Assembly (NCBI GenBank): GCA_029204225.1
Contig: CM055108.1
Coordinates: 16,894,222 to 16,958,221, forward strand
Source of the DNA: Diphasiastrum complanatum
Lineage: Eukaryota > Streptophyta > Lycopodiopsida > Lycopodiales > Lycopodiaceae
Direction of reading: 5' to 3'
DNA: 64,000 bases
Shown here piece after piece: positions 1 through 10,735 of the stretch. The position numbers and the translations under genes were made by a program. The notes under the pieces were generated by a model. The model saw only the letters and a list, made by a program, of their open reading frames with translations. It did no database searches and was not told the DNA's origin. How positions within the stretch are numbered: position 1 is the first letter of the stretch; the number at the start of each line of letters is the position of its first letter.

Positions 1-1129
1 GAGGGCAAGCAAAGATTGAAGCTGGAAAATCTTGTGAAGGGTTGCTTAGTGTTTGTGATTGGTTTGAAACCAATTGAACACCGTTTGAAGAGCGGTTTGG
101 AGCAAAATATTGTCTACTGTAGGGCTACCTCAGAGGGATAGGTAGCTACTCAGATAGATTCTCAAGAAGATCAGATAAAGTCCAAAATTGTCTTCTTCTT
201 AGACAACTGGGATTTCAAGAAGGGAAAATCATTTCTCTCTCAATATAAGTCAGTTTTTTGAGCTGTAAAGTATTGAAGGTGGGCGCCCTAGCAGCGCGAT
301 CCTGATTGTAAGAAGCCGTGGGCGGCCGTGAAGCGTTAGAGGAGATAGAGTGATCAACAGGGCGGCTATCGCCGGAAATCAATGTGAAGAAGCGTGAAGA
401 TGACATGAGAGAGATCACGAATCAACTGCGCGGCCAGTCCAAATAGGCCTGTAGCGGTTGCAGGTGTGTTTTGTATGGAGAGAGCGTTATTCGATGCACA
501 TAGTCATGGACATTCGTTGATCGACCTCCACAGTAGTTCGATGGTCAGGATCGGACAACTGAGGACTAATGCGAGCCATTCGATGTAGAAGAGCCATTGA
601 TGGCTAGTGAAAAGGCCTGAAGGGGTCTGAAGTGCAAAGTGCATTGCAACTTCATGAAAAATCTTCAAACTAAAATAATTGTTGGGTCCCAAGTTTTTTT
701 GAAGGGTGAAGTTTCTTCACACTGAAAAAACAGTTCAAAAACCCAAATTGCCCTTATTTTCACCTCCTTTAGCCTATTTTGGCCGAACGAAAGGCTATGG
801 CCTCCAAACGAAGGGCACCCTGACTTTACTTGCAAGTACGGTACACCAAAACAGAGTGATTGCCGCGGAGAAAGTGTTCGGAGCATGCCAGAAGTGATTT
901 CATCATTCCATTGGGCAGGTAGTTGGGAGTTGGTGACGAGAAGCATTTCGGAAAGCGACGCCAGTTTGGCTTTAAATATGGCGAAAGAGCGGCGGGTGGC
1001 CTGTGCCAAAAATTGCAGGTCATTATTTGTGATTTTTGACATCACGGTTGGCTTTGACATACACTTTATAGCCTACAGGTGGAGTTTCAAGCAGTTTGGA
1101 GATGGCAAACATCAATGAGACAATTTTGG

Positions 1130-2710
1130 GCCTGATCGTTATCATGTGAACTATGCCCTAATGAGTGACATTTTGACGTGTCGAGAGCCATCAACCTTTG
1201 ATGAGACAAAAGATCACAAAGAGTGGCAAAGGGCAATGGAAGAGGAGATAGAATCCATCCACATGCATGATACATGGGAGTTGGTTGATCTACCACTTGA
1301 AACCCATTGACAACAAATGGGTGTTTAGAACAAAGTTTCATGTGGATGGCACGATAGCAAAGCATAAGGCACACCTAGTAGTGAAGGGTTATGAGCAAAG
1401 CAAAGGAATTGACTATGCAGAGACATTTGCTCCAGTGGCTAAGTGGACTACGCTACGTCTTGTCATTGCCTTAGCATCTCATTTTGGGTGGAAGATCCAT
1501 CAAATGGATGTGAAGTCCGCATTTTTGAATGGTGACTTAGAGGAAAATTTACATGGTCCAACCGCAGGGCTTCATGGCAAAAGGGCAAGAACAGAAGGTA
1601 TGTAAACTACACAAAGCACTTTATGGCCTTAAGCAAGCGCCATGTGCATGGTATAGACGCATTGACAATTACTTTCTTTCTCATAGGTTTGTAAGAACAA
1701 ATTCAAATCCAAACCTTTATGTTCTTATAAATAATGATAGCATTGCCTTGATTGTACTTTATGTTGATGATATCATTATCATGAGCAATGATGAGAACCT
1801 CACTCGTTCTATCAAAGCCAACTTATGCAAGCAGTTTGAGATGACAGATTTAGACCTTATGCACTATTGCTTGGAAGTCGAAGCATGGCAAACTGGTAGT
1901 GATATCAGGTTATGTCAAAACAAGTATGTGGGCGAGATATTGGAGAGATTTCACATGACAGAGTGCAAACCTTCCATCACCCCTTATGAAGCTAGTAAGA
2001 AATTATCTCATATTGATGATAGTGCACATGTTGACGCTACTCTATTTTGTCAGCTAGTTGGGAGTTTGATATATCTTACAACTACACGTCCTGATATCTG
2101 CTATGCTGTAAGTTTGATTAGCCAATTCATGTCATCACCAACTATGGACCATTGGAAAGCTGCAAAAAGGATTTTGAGGTATGTGAAAGGTACACCTAAC
2201 CTTGGTCTAATCTACAAAAGACAAAGGGTTTTACCTCAGTTGCAGGGTTATGTTGACGCTGATTGGGCAGGAAGTATAGATGATAGAAAGTCAACAACAA
2301 GTTATGCCTTCAATTTTGGTAGCGGTTGTTTTTCATGGTCTAGCAAGAAGCAAGATACTATTTATCTTTCTTCTACAGAAGCCGAATATAAAGTGTTGAG
2401 TTCTGCTACCCAAAAAGCTGTTTGGCTACGTAAGTTGTTATGTGAGATTGGCATGAAGCAGGTAAATCCTACTGTTATTTTCTATGACAGTCAAAGTGGA
2501 ATACAACTGGCTAAGAATCCTATCTTTCACGCAAGGACAAAACATATTGAGGTAAAATATCACTTTGTGCATGAGAAGCTACAATCTGAAGATATAAGTA
2601 TTGTACATTGTTCTACGTTATTACAAGTTGCTGATATATTTATGAAAGCTTTAAGTAAAGAAAAGTTTGAGACTTTTAGAGCCAAACTTGGCTTAGATCT
2701 GGTTATGTAA
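1130..2710 (+). pseudogene. Copia pol remnant: integrase end, reverse transcriptase, RNase H (A1)
   Basis: This is the retroelement polyprotein part that copies RNA into DNA. In order: an integrase/RT linker (CREPSTFDETKDHKEWQRAM), RT motifs (KGYEQSKGIDYAETFAPVAK, QMDVKSAFLNGDLEE, ALYGLKQAP), the catalytic box LYVDDIIIM, then RNase H with DADWAG, SSTEAEYK and FHARTKHIEVKYHF. The longest open part is 1553-2710 (385 codons). Frameshifts near 1300 and 1560-1600 split the reading frame, so it cannot make a full product. LYVDDI and the RNase H acidic residues remain. The stop at 2708-2710 lies about 90 bases before the LTR. It corresponds to the minus-strand copy at 32022-33230. Confidence 0.9.
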
Positions 2711-2801
2711 AAAGCCTTTACTTGTAAAACTATCATGGAGGTATGTTCCATGAACAGAGTAAACTCTAAAATAAAGAGAGACGTTGATCATTGAGGGAGA
2801 G

Positions 2802-2983
2802 AGTTAAAATAGCAATGATCGACTTATACAGCGCTTTCTTATTTTGACGGCACCACGTGTGCTTAGTTCTAGAATTATCGGGCTATCTTTCTTTTACGAG
2901 CCCTTTGAGTGCTTTTAAGCAACTTATCTTTGTACTTACTTATCAGTTGAATATACAGTTTGTGGAGAGAAATTCTGTTGTGT
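2802..2983 (+). repeat. Partial 3' LTR of A1 (family A)
   Basis: It begins with AGTT directly after the purine tract GAGGGAGAG and follows the 254-bp LTRs of A2 (31677-31930 and 38442-38695, reversed) for about 180 bases. The last third is missing or replaced. It contains CCACGTGTG. The LTR start is not TG, as in A2. Confidence 0.75.
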
Positions 2984-3499
2984 TGAAACGGAACTCATGC
3001 AACTACAAAGACAGTACGAATGCTCAGACACATTCTAGCTTTTTACTTCAGCAAGTTCTCTCACACCTATTCACAGATTATTCAGATTTCTTCAATAGTC
3101 TAGCAATGTAATAATTCACACAACTCACAACAACATAGTAGGGTAGCAAAACAAAGCAGAAATGCAGACACTCACATACTCAGGCTTCTTCTCCATAACT
3201 CCCTTCTCACCAGCAGTGTAATCCATCACAAAGAGTAGTAGAATATCAGAACTCCAAGAATTCAATATTTATTTCAGCAAAACAAAGTAGCAGCATCATC
3301 CTGTGACCAAGACAGCCCCACTCTTCCAAGATTTCTTATTTTTGATCAATGTTGGAGTTAAGAAAACACAGTTTAAACACCCGACCGGCCGTAACTAAAG
3401 ATGGCCAATGAGTATGGTTAGAAATTTAGCATAAGGTGTATAGGCATTGCTTGTGAATGTGTCTGAGCCATAGATAGAGTCTAATACCATGCAAGTTGA
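2984..3499. other. No gene recognised
   Basis: Non-coding sequence between the A1 LTR and the next LTR. If the LTR at 3513-4022 belongs to a minus-strand element, this stretch would be its leader. No domain or long ORF is seen. Confidence 0.4.
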
Positions 3500-3512
3500 G
3501 AGTCTGATACCA
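3500..3512 (-). promoter_or_regulatory. Primer-binding site, copia type, with a duplicated neighbour
   Basis: On the minus strand it reads TGGTATCAGACTC, close to the plant initiator-Met tRNA complement TGGTATCAGAGC, directly after the LTR end. A second copy with one change (TGGTATTAGACTC) lies 23 bases further on at about 3477-3489, because a 23-bp unit is tandemly repeated. Confidence 0.55.
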
Positions 3513-4022
3513 TGCAAGTTGAGAGATAGATTTTGTTTACTAGAGTGTATCAATCACATACTATCATTATTAACTGCTGGGGAGGTGTTCTATTTATGTG
3601 TAAGATGTGTCCAAATGCTTATTCTGAGGCCATTAGTTAGGTGAAGGGCTATACATTTGCCTACGTACGTAAGCTTGAAGAAGCACTATCAAAAATTCAG
3701 AATGAGGAGATGCTGCTCCATCGATGATAGGGAGGCACCTTCTGCTCCGAAATCAGCATCCAGAGAGTTAGTTTTCATACAAAGATGAGTGGCCAAGCAT
3801 TATAACCGCGCACAGTATCTTAGAGGCCAACATTGAATGCAGTCATCAGAAATGAGGAGAAGTGCGACCATCAAAGAGTAGAAATCAGCAGTAGTTAGAA
3901 TGCATTGTCCCGCAGAGAGCTGTCTCACTTTTTATCATAGTTTGCATGAGCTATCTCACTTTTTGTAGCATAGTGACTACAATATTACTTCACAAGAGTT
4001 ATAGTAAAGCAGATCCAGCACA
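3513..4022 (-). repeat. LTR (about 510 bp), copia-like, minus orientation
   Basis: On the minus strand it starts TGTGCTGGATC directly after a run of eight G (plus strand C at 4023-4030), which looks like a polypurine tract. It ends ...CAACTTGCA directly before a primer-binding-site-like TGGTATCAGA. TG...CA ends and both flanking signals support an LTR. No second copy was found in the window. Having a PPT on one side and a PBS on the other is the layout of an LTR shared by two tandem elements. Confidence 0.55.
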
Positions 4023-4036
4023 CCCCCCCCTTTTCA

Positions 4037-4810
4037 AAATTTTGATTTCTGAGTTTATGAAAGCCAGTATGGAGTAGTAATGATGAACACCATTCTCCGA
4101 ACGTTCCGAGACCTCCAGTCATCATCAACAAGTATCAATTGAGTGCCACAGAACAAGAGAAAGCAACTTTGAAACTAAGCGCAGCCAGTGTTCAAAGAAT
4201 TTTGCCAATCCATCATTGCTCTAGAATGCAATGAGAAGTGTCTATGCTGATTAGAGGCGCAGCTAGTCCACATAGTCTCGTGTGAATGCGTTAGTGTGAA
4301 TAGCCGATTTAGGAGGAGCAGTTACTCAAAGATAGCGGACAGTCAAAGAAGCCAGCGGAATTGTATAAGTGACAAACAGAGAGATGTCTTGATGAAAGCC
4401 GACTGTTTTTAAAAAACCTCCATGTATTTTTCTTTATGATATTGTTGTGAACTTGTGAATTGATGGATTGATTGTCGAAGTAGTGTAGAATGAATGGTAG
4501 GTTGTTATTGTTCTTAATAAATGATGCATGGAAGCTATTGTATACCTCTGTGGGCTATGTGACAAGTCATTCCAGTATGTAGAGCCTCTTGCTATTGTCA
4601 TCACTAGTGGTTTTTGGTCATACCAAGTATGATGCTGTTAGAACAATGATTAGTCTTGCCTAGAACTAGGCTGGAATTTTGCCATCGATAACTTGTAAAG
4701 GGATGATTGTTGTCTGTCATATCATTTCTAGTCATATACAAATAATATGACGATAATCTTTGTGGAAAGTTGAGTATATACTTGATTAAAAGCGAGTGTT
4801 ATGAGGCTTG
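4037..4810. other. No gene recognised
   Basis: Position suggests the 3' internal end of a minus-strand LTR element, but no RNase H or other domain is readable on either strand. Confidence 0.3.
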
Positions 4811-4912
4811 TTATGTCATTAACGAGGTTTGTTTTCAGTAATGAAGATAAATGACTAGATTTATATCATTAACGAGGTTTGTTTTCAGTAATGAAGATAA
4901 ATGACTAGATTT
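4811..4912. repeat. 50-bp direct tandem duplication
   Basis: Two copies (4811-4860 and 4861-4910) differ at one base within the 50-base unit (ATGTCATT against ATATCATT). The near identity points to a recent local duplication. No coding role is seen. Confidence 0.9.
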
Positions 4913-5039
4913 CATGTGTCTGGAGTATTTCAAGTTATAGAGGTTTGATGGGTTGATTGCATATTTGAGCAATAAATCTTCATAAGCAAGAATGTTGTCT
5001 TTTGTTGAGAAATGAAGAAATAGCTGACCCTCTTGAAAC

Positions 5040-5230
5040 ACAGAGGCGACTTTAATGCCCGCGGCGAGGGTGAAACACAACTTCCGGGATAGGAAAGAAC
5101 AAACTCTGATAATGAAGGCTCTGCATTTAGAAACACCCCGCCCAAGTTACCCCTTGAAACACACAGGCCTTGGGAGGCCCGCCTAACTCCCAAGGTGGGT
5201 CGAACCCATGAGCACGGAAAGGCTGAGTGA
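5040..5230 (-). repeat. Possible tRNA-derived SINE fragment
   Basis: The minus strand carries GGTTCGACCC (plus 5197-5206), an excellent RNA polymerase III B-box, in the context CTCATGGGTTCGACCCACC. It is followed by GC-rich sequence unlike the AT-rich surroundings. A clear A-box was not found at the usual distance and no tRNA fold can be drawn, so this is a weak call. Confidence 0.25.
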
Positions 5231-6600
5231 AGACTGCAAAAGTGTAAAAGTCAACGTTAATGGCTTAAATGGTACTTAACTCAAATATCAGGCTCACCAT
5301 TAACAACACAAAGATTCACTTTAGATGGAACGAAATGAAAATCATATTGAACTTCTGATATGTTGGGCTTAGTACACTTCACACACGAAGTCAAAACTAG
5401 TGAGGAAAATGTATTCGACGTCCTTTGTGTATGAAAACATTGGAGTCTATCTTGAGAATCAGTAGTAAAATCTATATGTCGACTCCCCCATACAGTAATG
5501 TGACTTAAATAAGAATTCAGGCCATACTTGAAACTTCAGCCAGTAGTATTGTGAGGATCAGACAGTGAGTTTCAAAGAGACAAATCCCCCTTAAAACTAT
5601 GAAAAGCGTTTTGACCAAAATCATAAAATTCAATGAACGAGGTTGGGTCGGGACATTATAACAGAAATGGAGAGTATTGTAGAAAATAGTAATGCGAGTG
5701 ATGGTACAATAAAAAGCAATGACTGAGTGGGGGACATAGAAAAAACTACATAAGTTCGATTCCGTACGCACTTCACAAATAATATTGGTATCAGTAGGCC
5801 GTAAGGCAATGGCCCTAGGACTTGGAAAAATTTTGTCGTGACAAGTGACCACCAATTGAACATCATAACAACAAGAGAATACACCATAGGGGAAGTATGC
5901 CTAGTTGCAGTTGAGTCGTCATAAAAGCCAACCACCTAAACAAAAAGAGAATATGCTAATGGAATTTCTTAGTACTACAGAAGGTAGAAAACAATAACTA
6001 TCACTAGAATATTTTTTAGAGTGATAAATTATCTCATATACTGAACGACGACAGAGAAATGATAGGGTATTGAATATTTAAGAAAAGCCTATTGAATATA
6101 AAAAATCAGACCAAAAACTCAAAGTACATTGTCAGACCGTTACTAAAACTCACCCGATACCTTGAAAATACTTCCAAAACCGATTTCACTTATTCAGAAT
6201 GATTTTCGTGTTTGATAAAGTGCCATGGCACAGTTCTATAACCCTAGAAGGTTCTGTCTAGTAATACGAATCATAAGTTGAGGATCTACAACCATTATAG
6301 CTTTAGATACTACTTTGGGACGCGTGACCACCGGCGACCTCACTTTAGAACTAAACACCAATGGAACCCAAATACAGGCCACTTTGTACCTACATGTAGG
6401 TCAACGCTAGTTTTCTCTCTCAGTTCAAGTTGCCCTACTAGATGAAATCCCTCGAGTCCCTCAAGCAGCCTTAGGGTAAATATGACGGACCTGGGATATC
6501 AGTTCCTACCCCTGAACTAGTCATGAATATTTGAAGTGATGGATTATCAGAGGACTCTACTGATAATCTCAGCTTAGAAGTGAGAATCATTTGAGTCATT
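5231..6600. other. No gene recognised; short ORFs only
   Basis: Minus-strand ORFs of 101-112 codons at 5517-5935 overlap in different frames and show no known motif. The stretch 6240-6480 has locally higher GC and could be decayed coding sequence, but no family could be named. Confidence 0.3.
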
Positions 6601-6660
6601 CAGGTTGGATCTAAGCTGAATCTCACAAGATTCTTGGCTAGAAATATCTTTTGAGATCCC

Positions 6661-7052
6661 TTGAATGAAAATTGCACAAAGAAAATTTGCACAATTTTTT
6701 TGGTCGAAATTGTGGAAAGCCAAAAAATTGCGAAATTTTTTTCGCAATTTATACTATTATGGCAGAAATTGCAAAAAATTGTTCGCAATTTCTACCGTCA
6801 TGGCAGAAATTGCAAAAACAATTGCGAATAACTTCTGCAATTCTTGTCATCATCACAGAAATTGCGAAAAAAAAGTGTGAAAAAGATTTTTCGCAATTTT
6901 TTGGTCGTGGCCAAAATGTTTCCGCGGCAGAAATTGCAAAAAACATTGTAGAAAATTTTTTGCAATTTCTTTCGTCATGGTGAAAATTGCAGACAAAATT
7001 GCGGAAACAAATTTTTGCAATTTTTAGGCCATGGCAGAAATTGCGGAGTAAA
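6661..7052. repeat. AATTGC/GCAATT inverted-repeat-rich array
   Basis: Units of about 45-65 bases repeat the core (T)CATGGCAGAAATTGC followed by the reverse complement GCAATTTC, so each unit can form a short hairpin. About six degenerate units are visible. The array sits directly after the protease-like motif of the minus-strand copia remnant and interrupts it. Confidence 0.75.
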
Positions 7053-8002
7053 ATGAATATCAAATAGTTCTTCTTCTTGTACTCGGACAATATTTGTTTC
7101 GAAAAAACAAAATGTGAGGTGGATCCCAAATCAAGTACTACTTCTCGAATTGAATTAGATGAACAACATAGATCAGTACTAACATAAACTGTTGAATTCC
7201 TTGTTGCCATGTCTTCTGCTGCTCTAGAGCATTCTACTTTGTCTTTGACATAGTTTGAATCTGAAGGTTTGCTTTGATTCTGCTCTCTTTTGTTTTTGGG
7301 ATTCTGATAACAGTCCACTACTGCATGATCTCATTTATGAAAATGAGTGCATTCAATCTTTGGATTTAACCAATACTTATTTTATGTGTGACTTGACCTT
7401 CTGCATTTGTTACAGATCTTCTTATCACCAAAATTCTTCTCTTGTTTTTCAGATTGTTGTTCATTTGTCTTAGACAATCATGAGCTTCTACTTCCTCTTT
7501 GACTCCATCTATTGCCTTTTGAAGTGTCATTGTCACATCTTTCACCAATAAGGTTCGAGCTGTGTGGAATGACCTGGACAGGGCTCAAAGAAAATAACTA
7601 AGTTGCTTTTCCTTTGAAATTGTATTTTCTGTGCCAGAATTCTGCAAGGAAATAAAGAGGTCTTTTATCTTTCGTAAGAGTGTGTTCAGGTCTTTGCTGT
7701 CCCACTGTAGGTAAGTTAATTGGTCTTCCAAGAACATGATTTGATTAGGAGATCGAGTCTCATTCTTGGTTTGCAATTCTTCCCATAAATCCTTTGCGTT
7801 CGAAATTGATGTAAGATCTAGCATTATATTGTCATGCACTAAAGATGCAATAATAGTTATAGCTTTGTCATTTCTTAAACTCCATTCTCGAAATTCTTTG
7901 CCAGGAGTAGAGTGAAGTCTTTAATTTTCAAATCAAGTAGTTTGAACCTTTTGGATCCAAGATCATAGTGATCTTAGCCTGCATATTGCTGATCGATGAC
8001 AT
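7050..8002 (-). pseudogene. Copia gag-protease remnant
   Basis: Gag probably starts at the ATG at 8002 (MSSISNMQAKI...), about 130 bases downstream of the primer-binding site. A clear gag segment follows at 7839-7585 (NAKDLWEELQTKNETRSPNQIMFLEDQL, quoted in part: LWEELQTKNETRSP), then a degenerate zinc-knuckle region near 7400, and a protease-like LDLGSTSHFVFSKQ near 7115-7080. The protease motif has DLG instead of the catalytic D(S/T)G. Several frameshifts and stops break it, and the coding sequence ends at the AATTGC repeat array. It is related to the gag fragment at 23085-23416. Confidence 0.7.
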
Positions 8003-8133
8003 CTTATATTTTTTGAATAACTCCAGATGCGGCTTGCTGATGGATGTGTGAAGAATGCAGAGAGGAATGCGAAGATACCACTGTATCGACTCTGACTCAT
8101 TCTGATATTACTGTATCAGCACTGAACTTGTAT

Positions 8134-8175
8134 GCTCTGATACCACTATATTAACATTAATTTGCTCTAATACCA
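8134..8175 (-). promoter_or_regulatory. Two primer-binding-site-like sequences 30 bases apart
   Basis: The minus strand has TGGTATCAGAGC at 8134-8145 and TGGTATTAGAGC at 8164-8175, both complementary to the 3' end of initiator-Met tRNA. Two sites side by side suggest a small tandem duplication across the LTR/leader junction. Which one was used cannot be told. Confidence 0.7.
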
Positions 8176-8700
8176 TTATAGGAAAAATAGTTATTATTCT
8201 TTCACAATGAACACGATGAAAGTTTGAATGAATCAAACTAATATCAGTGTCTTCAATCGGATCTGTATCTGATCTATGTACCAATAGAACAGTATTTGCT
8301 TTGATTAAATATGCGTGTGAAAATAATATGCGGAATTAAGAGACAACTTAAGACAATTTTGAACAAACAGAAACTATTGAACCAAAATGAATTTATAATT
8401 CTGAATCTGAATCAGTATACATCTCTTGATGTCTTATTTTGCTGTTGTGTCTCTGATTTAATGAGTCTGAGAATCTCTTCAGTTTGAGTGTCTAAGAGTT
8501 GGTTACAACGGGTAGTGCACATGTATTTATATTGTTACAAGACAAACCTTTTGGCCTTTTATTTATAGCTCTTTTGGCCTTTTATTTCTGTAATAGTAGA
8601 TCTAACCATTTATGACGGTTGATATTCAAATAGACCTCTATTTCCAAGGTCGCCTTTGTAGCTTCAGCTTTCACCATTTTTGTGCAATAATGTGTAGCTA
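8176..8700 (-). repeat. Likely 5' LTR of the 7-8 kb copia remnant
   Basis: It lies upstream (in element sense) of the primer-binding site, is non-coding and AT-rich, and contains a short tandem CTTTTGGCCTTTTATTT repeat near 8550-8590. The outer edge is uncertain because no partner LTR was found; the gypsy fragment begins at about 8711. Confidence 0.45.
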
Positions 8701-8710
8701 TCAATATGTA

Positions 8711-10735
8711 TCAGTTTTTCCTTCGTCTGGTGGCTGGTTTGATTGGTCCAACAAAATCAATACCCCATTTTGCGAATGGAGCCAATGGTAAAACTGGTAC
8801 TAACAGCCAATTGGTTGACCTTGCTGGTTTACCCATCCTTTGACAGGGATCACAGTCTAAAATAAATTTATGCACATCTCTATACATAGTGGGCCACCAA
8901 TATTTTCCATTCATAATTTTCCGGACTACATTCTTCAAAGCATAGTGCACTCCAGCTTCTTCAAAGCATAGTGCCCTCCAACTTCTTCTTCATGAAAAGA
9001 CCTGCTTACTATTTGTATGTCATCTGGTTCCAAGCATTTTTGAAGCTCGTCATCATTTTTAAGTTTATGAAGTACACCTAATATAATCGTATATGGTGCT
9101 ACTTTATGTTGAAAGACATTCTTTTTCTCTCAAGTCATTCCTTCTAGATATAACATTGTTTGTAAATATTGAATAATATCGGCATATATTGATTTTTTGA
9201 TATTTAACCACATCAATTCTGCATCAGGTACATTATCCGAAATATTCAATAGTTTCCAATATCGATAAAAATTCGACCCGATAAGTCTAGTTTATTAACC
9301 AGATATTTTATAGCGTAATGGCCAACATGAAACGTGAATGCATAACTCAATAAATAGTGTCAATTTTTTTTTATTAAATAAATCATTCTCAAAGTCTCCC
9401 ACTCAGTAGCAGAGTAATTTTTTTTAGATACAGACAATTGTCTGCCTGTATAGTATATAGGATAATCTCTTTTTGCATCAGTTTTCTGACTCAAAATGCT
9501 TCCAATTGCAAAAGAGGACATATTCACATAAACATGGAATTTCCTGGTCCAATCAAGGGGTCATAAAATTGCTTATTCAAAGGAGCTGCCAGAATGGCAT
9601 AATCCTGAATAAATCTTTGATAATAGCCCAAATGGCCAAGAATACCTCTTAACTCCTTAGATTGGTTGGAGGTAAGAGTGCATCAATAACTTTGACCTTA
9701 TCCTGATCAACTTCGATACTTTGGAAATTTGATGTTTCAAAAGAATACCTTCAGTCTTTTCTTGGGATGTTATGATATAGATGTTTCTCTGCATCTTTTT
9801 AACATCCGTTGGAGCTTCTCCAAATGTCCTTTATGTGAACTAAAAATACAGAAATCATCTATAAATATCTCCAAAATTTTCCTCAAGAAGTCTTGAAATA
9901 TGACTGTCATCATTCTTTGAAATGTGACAGGTGCGTTGCAAAGTCCCAATGGCATTCTGTTATATGCATAGGTATCCCAATCTGTCGTAAATGTCGTTTT
10001 ATCTCGATCCTCTGGTCTAATTTGAGCTTGATAGTTTCATGACCAACAACTTTATTAAATATCGTATCTGTAAAAGAGCAAATGATGATAATCCTTTTTC
10101 GTTACTGCATTTAATTTTCTGCAGTCTTGGCATACTCAAATTTTACTAGTTTTCTTCTTTGGAACCACCACAACGGGTGATACTCTTTCATTGCTTAGAA
10201 CTGGATAAATTATCCCAGCTTCAAGAGACTTATCTAGTTTTCCTTTCACCATCAGAGAATATTTAGGATTCAATCTGTACTACCTTTGTCGAATTGGTAG
10301 AGCATCTGCCTTAAAATCAATTCGGTGCTCTCTAAATTTTCTAGGAATACTTTTTAAATTCTTTAAATCCCATGCAAAAATATCCATATATTCGTTTAGT
10401 AACTTGTAATAAAGACTTCCATCAAACTATGATAAGTGAATAGAGATATTCACTTCTTTTCCCTGCTCATGAGGTATTCTTCGAATTTCATCGATGTCGA
10501 TCATTCTCGTAGTAGGATTTATCTCACTTTTTCCATGTACTTCTTTGTTCTGGGACTTGCTTGGCTCTACTTCTTCCTCTAATTAATATTTATATAATTA
10601 GATATATCAATTTTTTATTTATGAAGTAGAAGAAGACTCAGAATTGGAATTCGACCGAGTCTTGCCTTTATACTTATCTTTTAACCAACTCATATGGACT
10701 TGCTTATTGGTTCCCTTTATAGAAAATCAAAATTA
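8711..10735 (-). pseudogene. Ty3/gypsy pol remnant (reverse transcriptase to integrase)
   Basis: Read from 10735 down, the order is RT, RNase H, integrase, as expected for Ty3/gypsy. Visible pieces: an RT start with SPVVVVPKK near 10160, the RT core MPLGLCNAPVTFQRMM at 9955 followed by FIDDFCIFS (degenerate YVDD-type box), and an integrase zinc-binding part at 8950-8711 (YWWPTMYRDVHKFILDCDPCQ, then WGIDFVGPIKP). Stops and frameshifts occur throughout, with no ORF above 80 codons. A small duplication (CTTCTTCAAAGCATAGTG twice) is seen near 8945-8975. The integrase is cut off at about 8711 by unrelated sequence. Confidence 0.8.

Larger units (their letters stand above)
1..2983 (+). mobile_element. 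Ty1/copia element A1 (family A), 5'-truncated by the window and internally deleted
   Basis: The first 1.1 kb matches, in reverse orientation, the leader of element A2 (about 37260-38270), so the 5' LTR should lie just left of the window. The gag start (ATG at 1102-1104) is followed for about 30 bases, and then at about 1130-1135 the sequence jumps to the late integrase region. Gag, protease and most of integrase are missing. Reverse transcriptase and RNase H follow to 2710, then a purine-rich tract and the start of a 3' LTR at 2802. The LTR match to A2 fades after about 2983, so the element is truncated on that side too. The homology to A2 is clear; the deletion is inferred from comparing the two copies. 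Confidence 0.85.

Noticed and set aside
5517-5935. Two overlapping minus-strand ORFs of about 100-112 codons
   Set aside because: They use different frames over the same bases, have hydrophobic low-information translations and no recognisable motif. They are likely chance ORFs.
6661-7052. CRISPR-like array
   Set aside because: Units are degenerate, of varying length and hairpin-rich, without uniform repeats and unique spacers, and the context is a plant retroelement.
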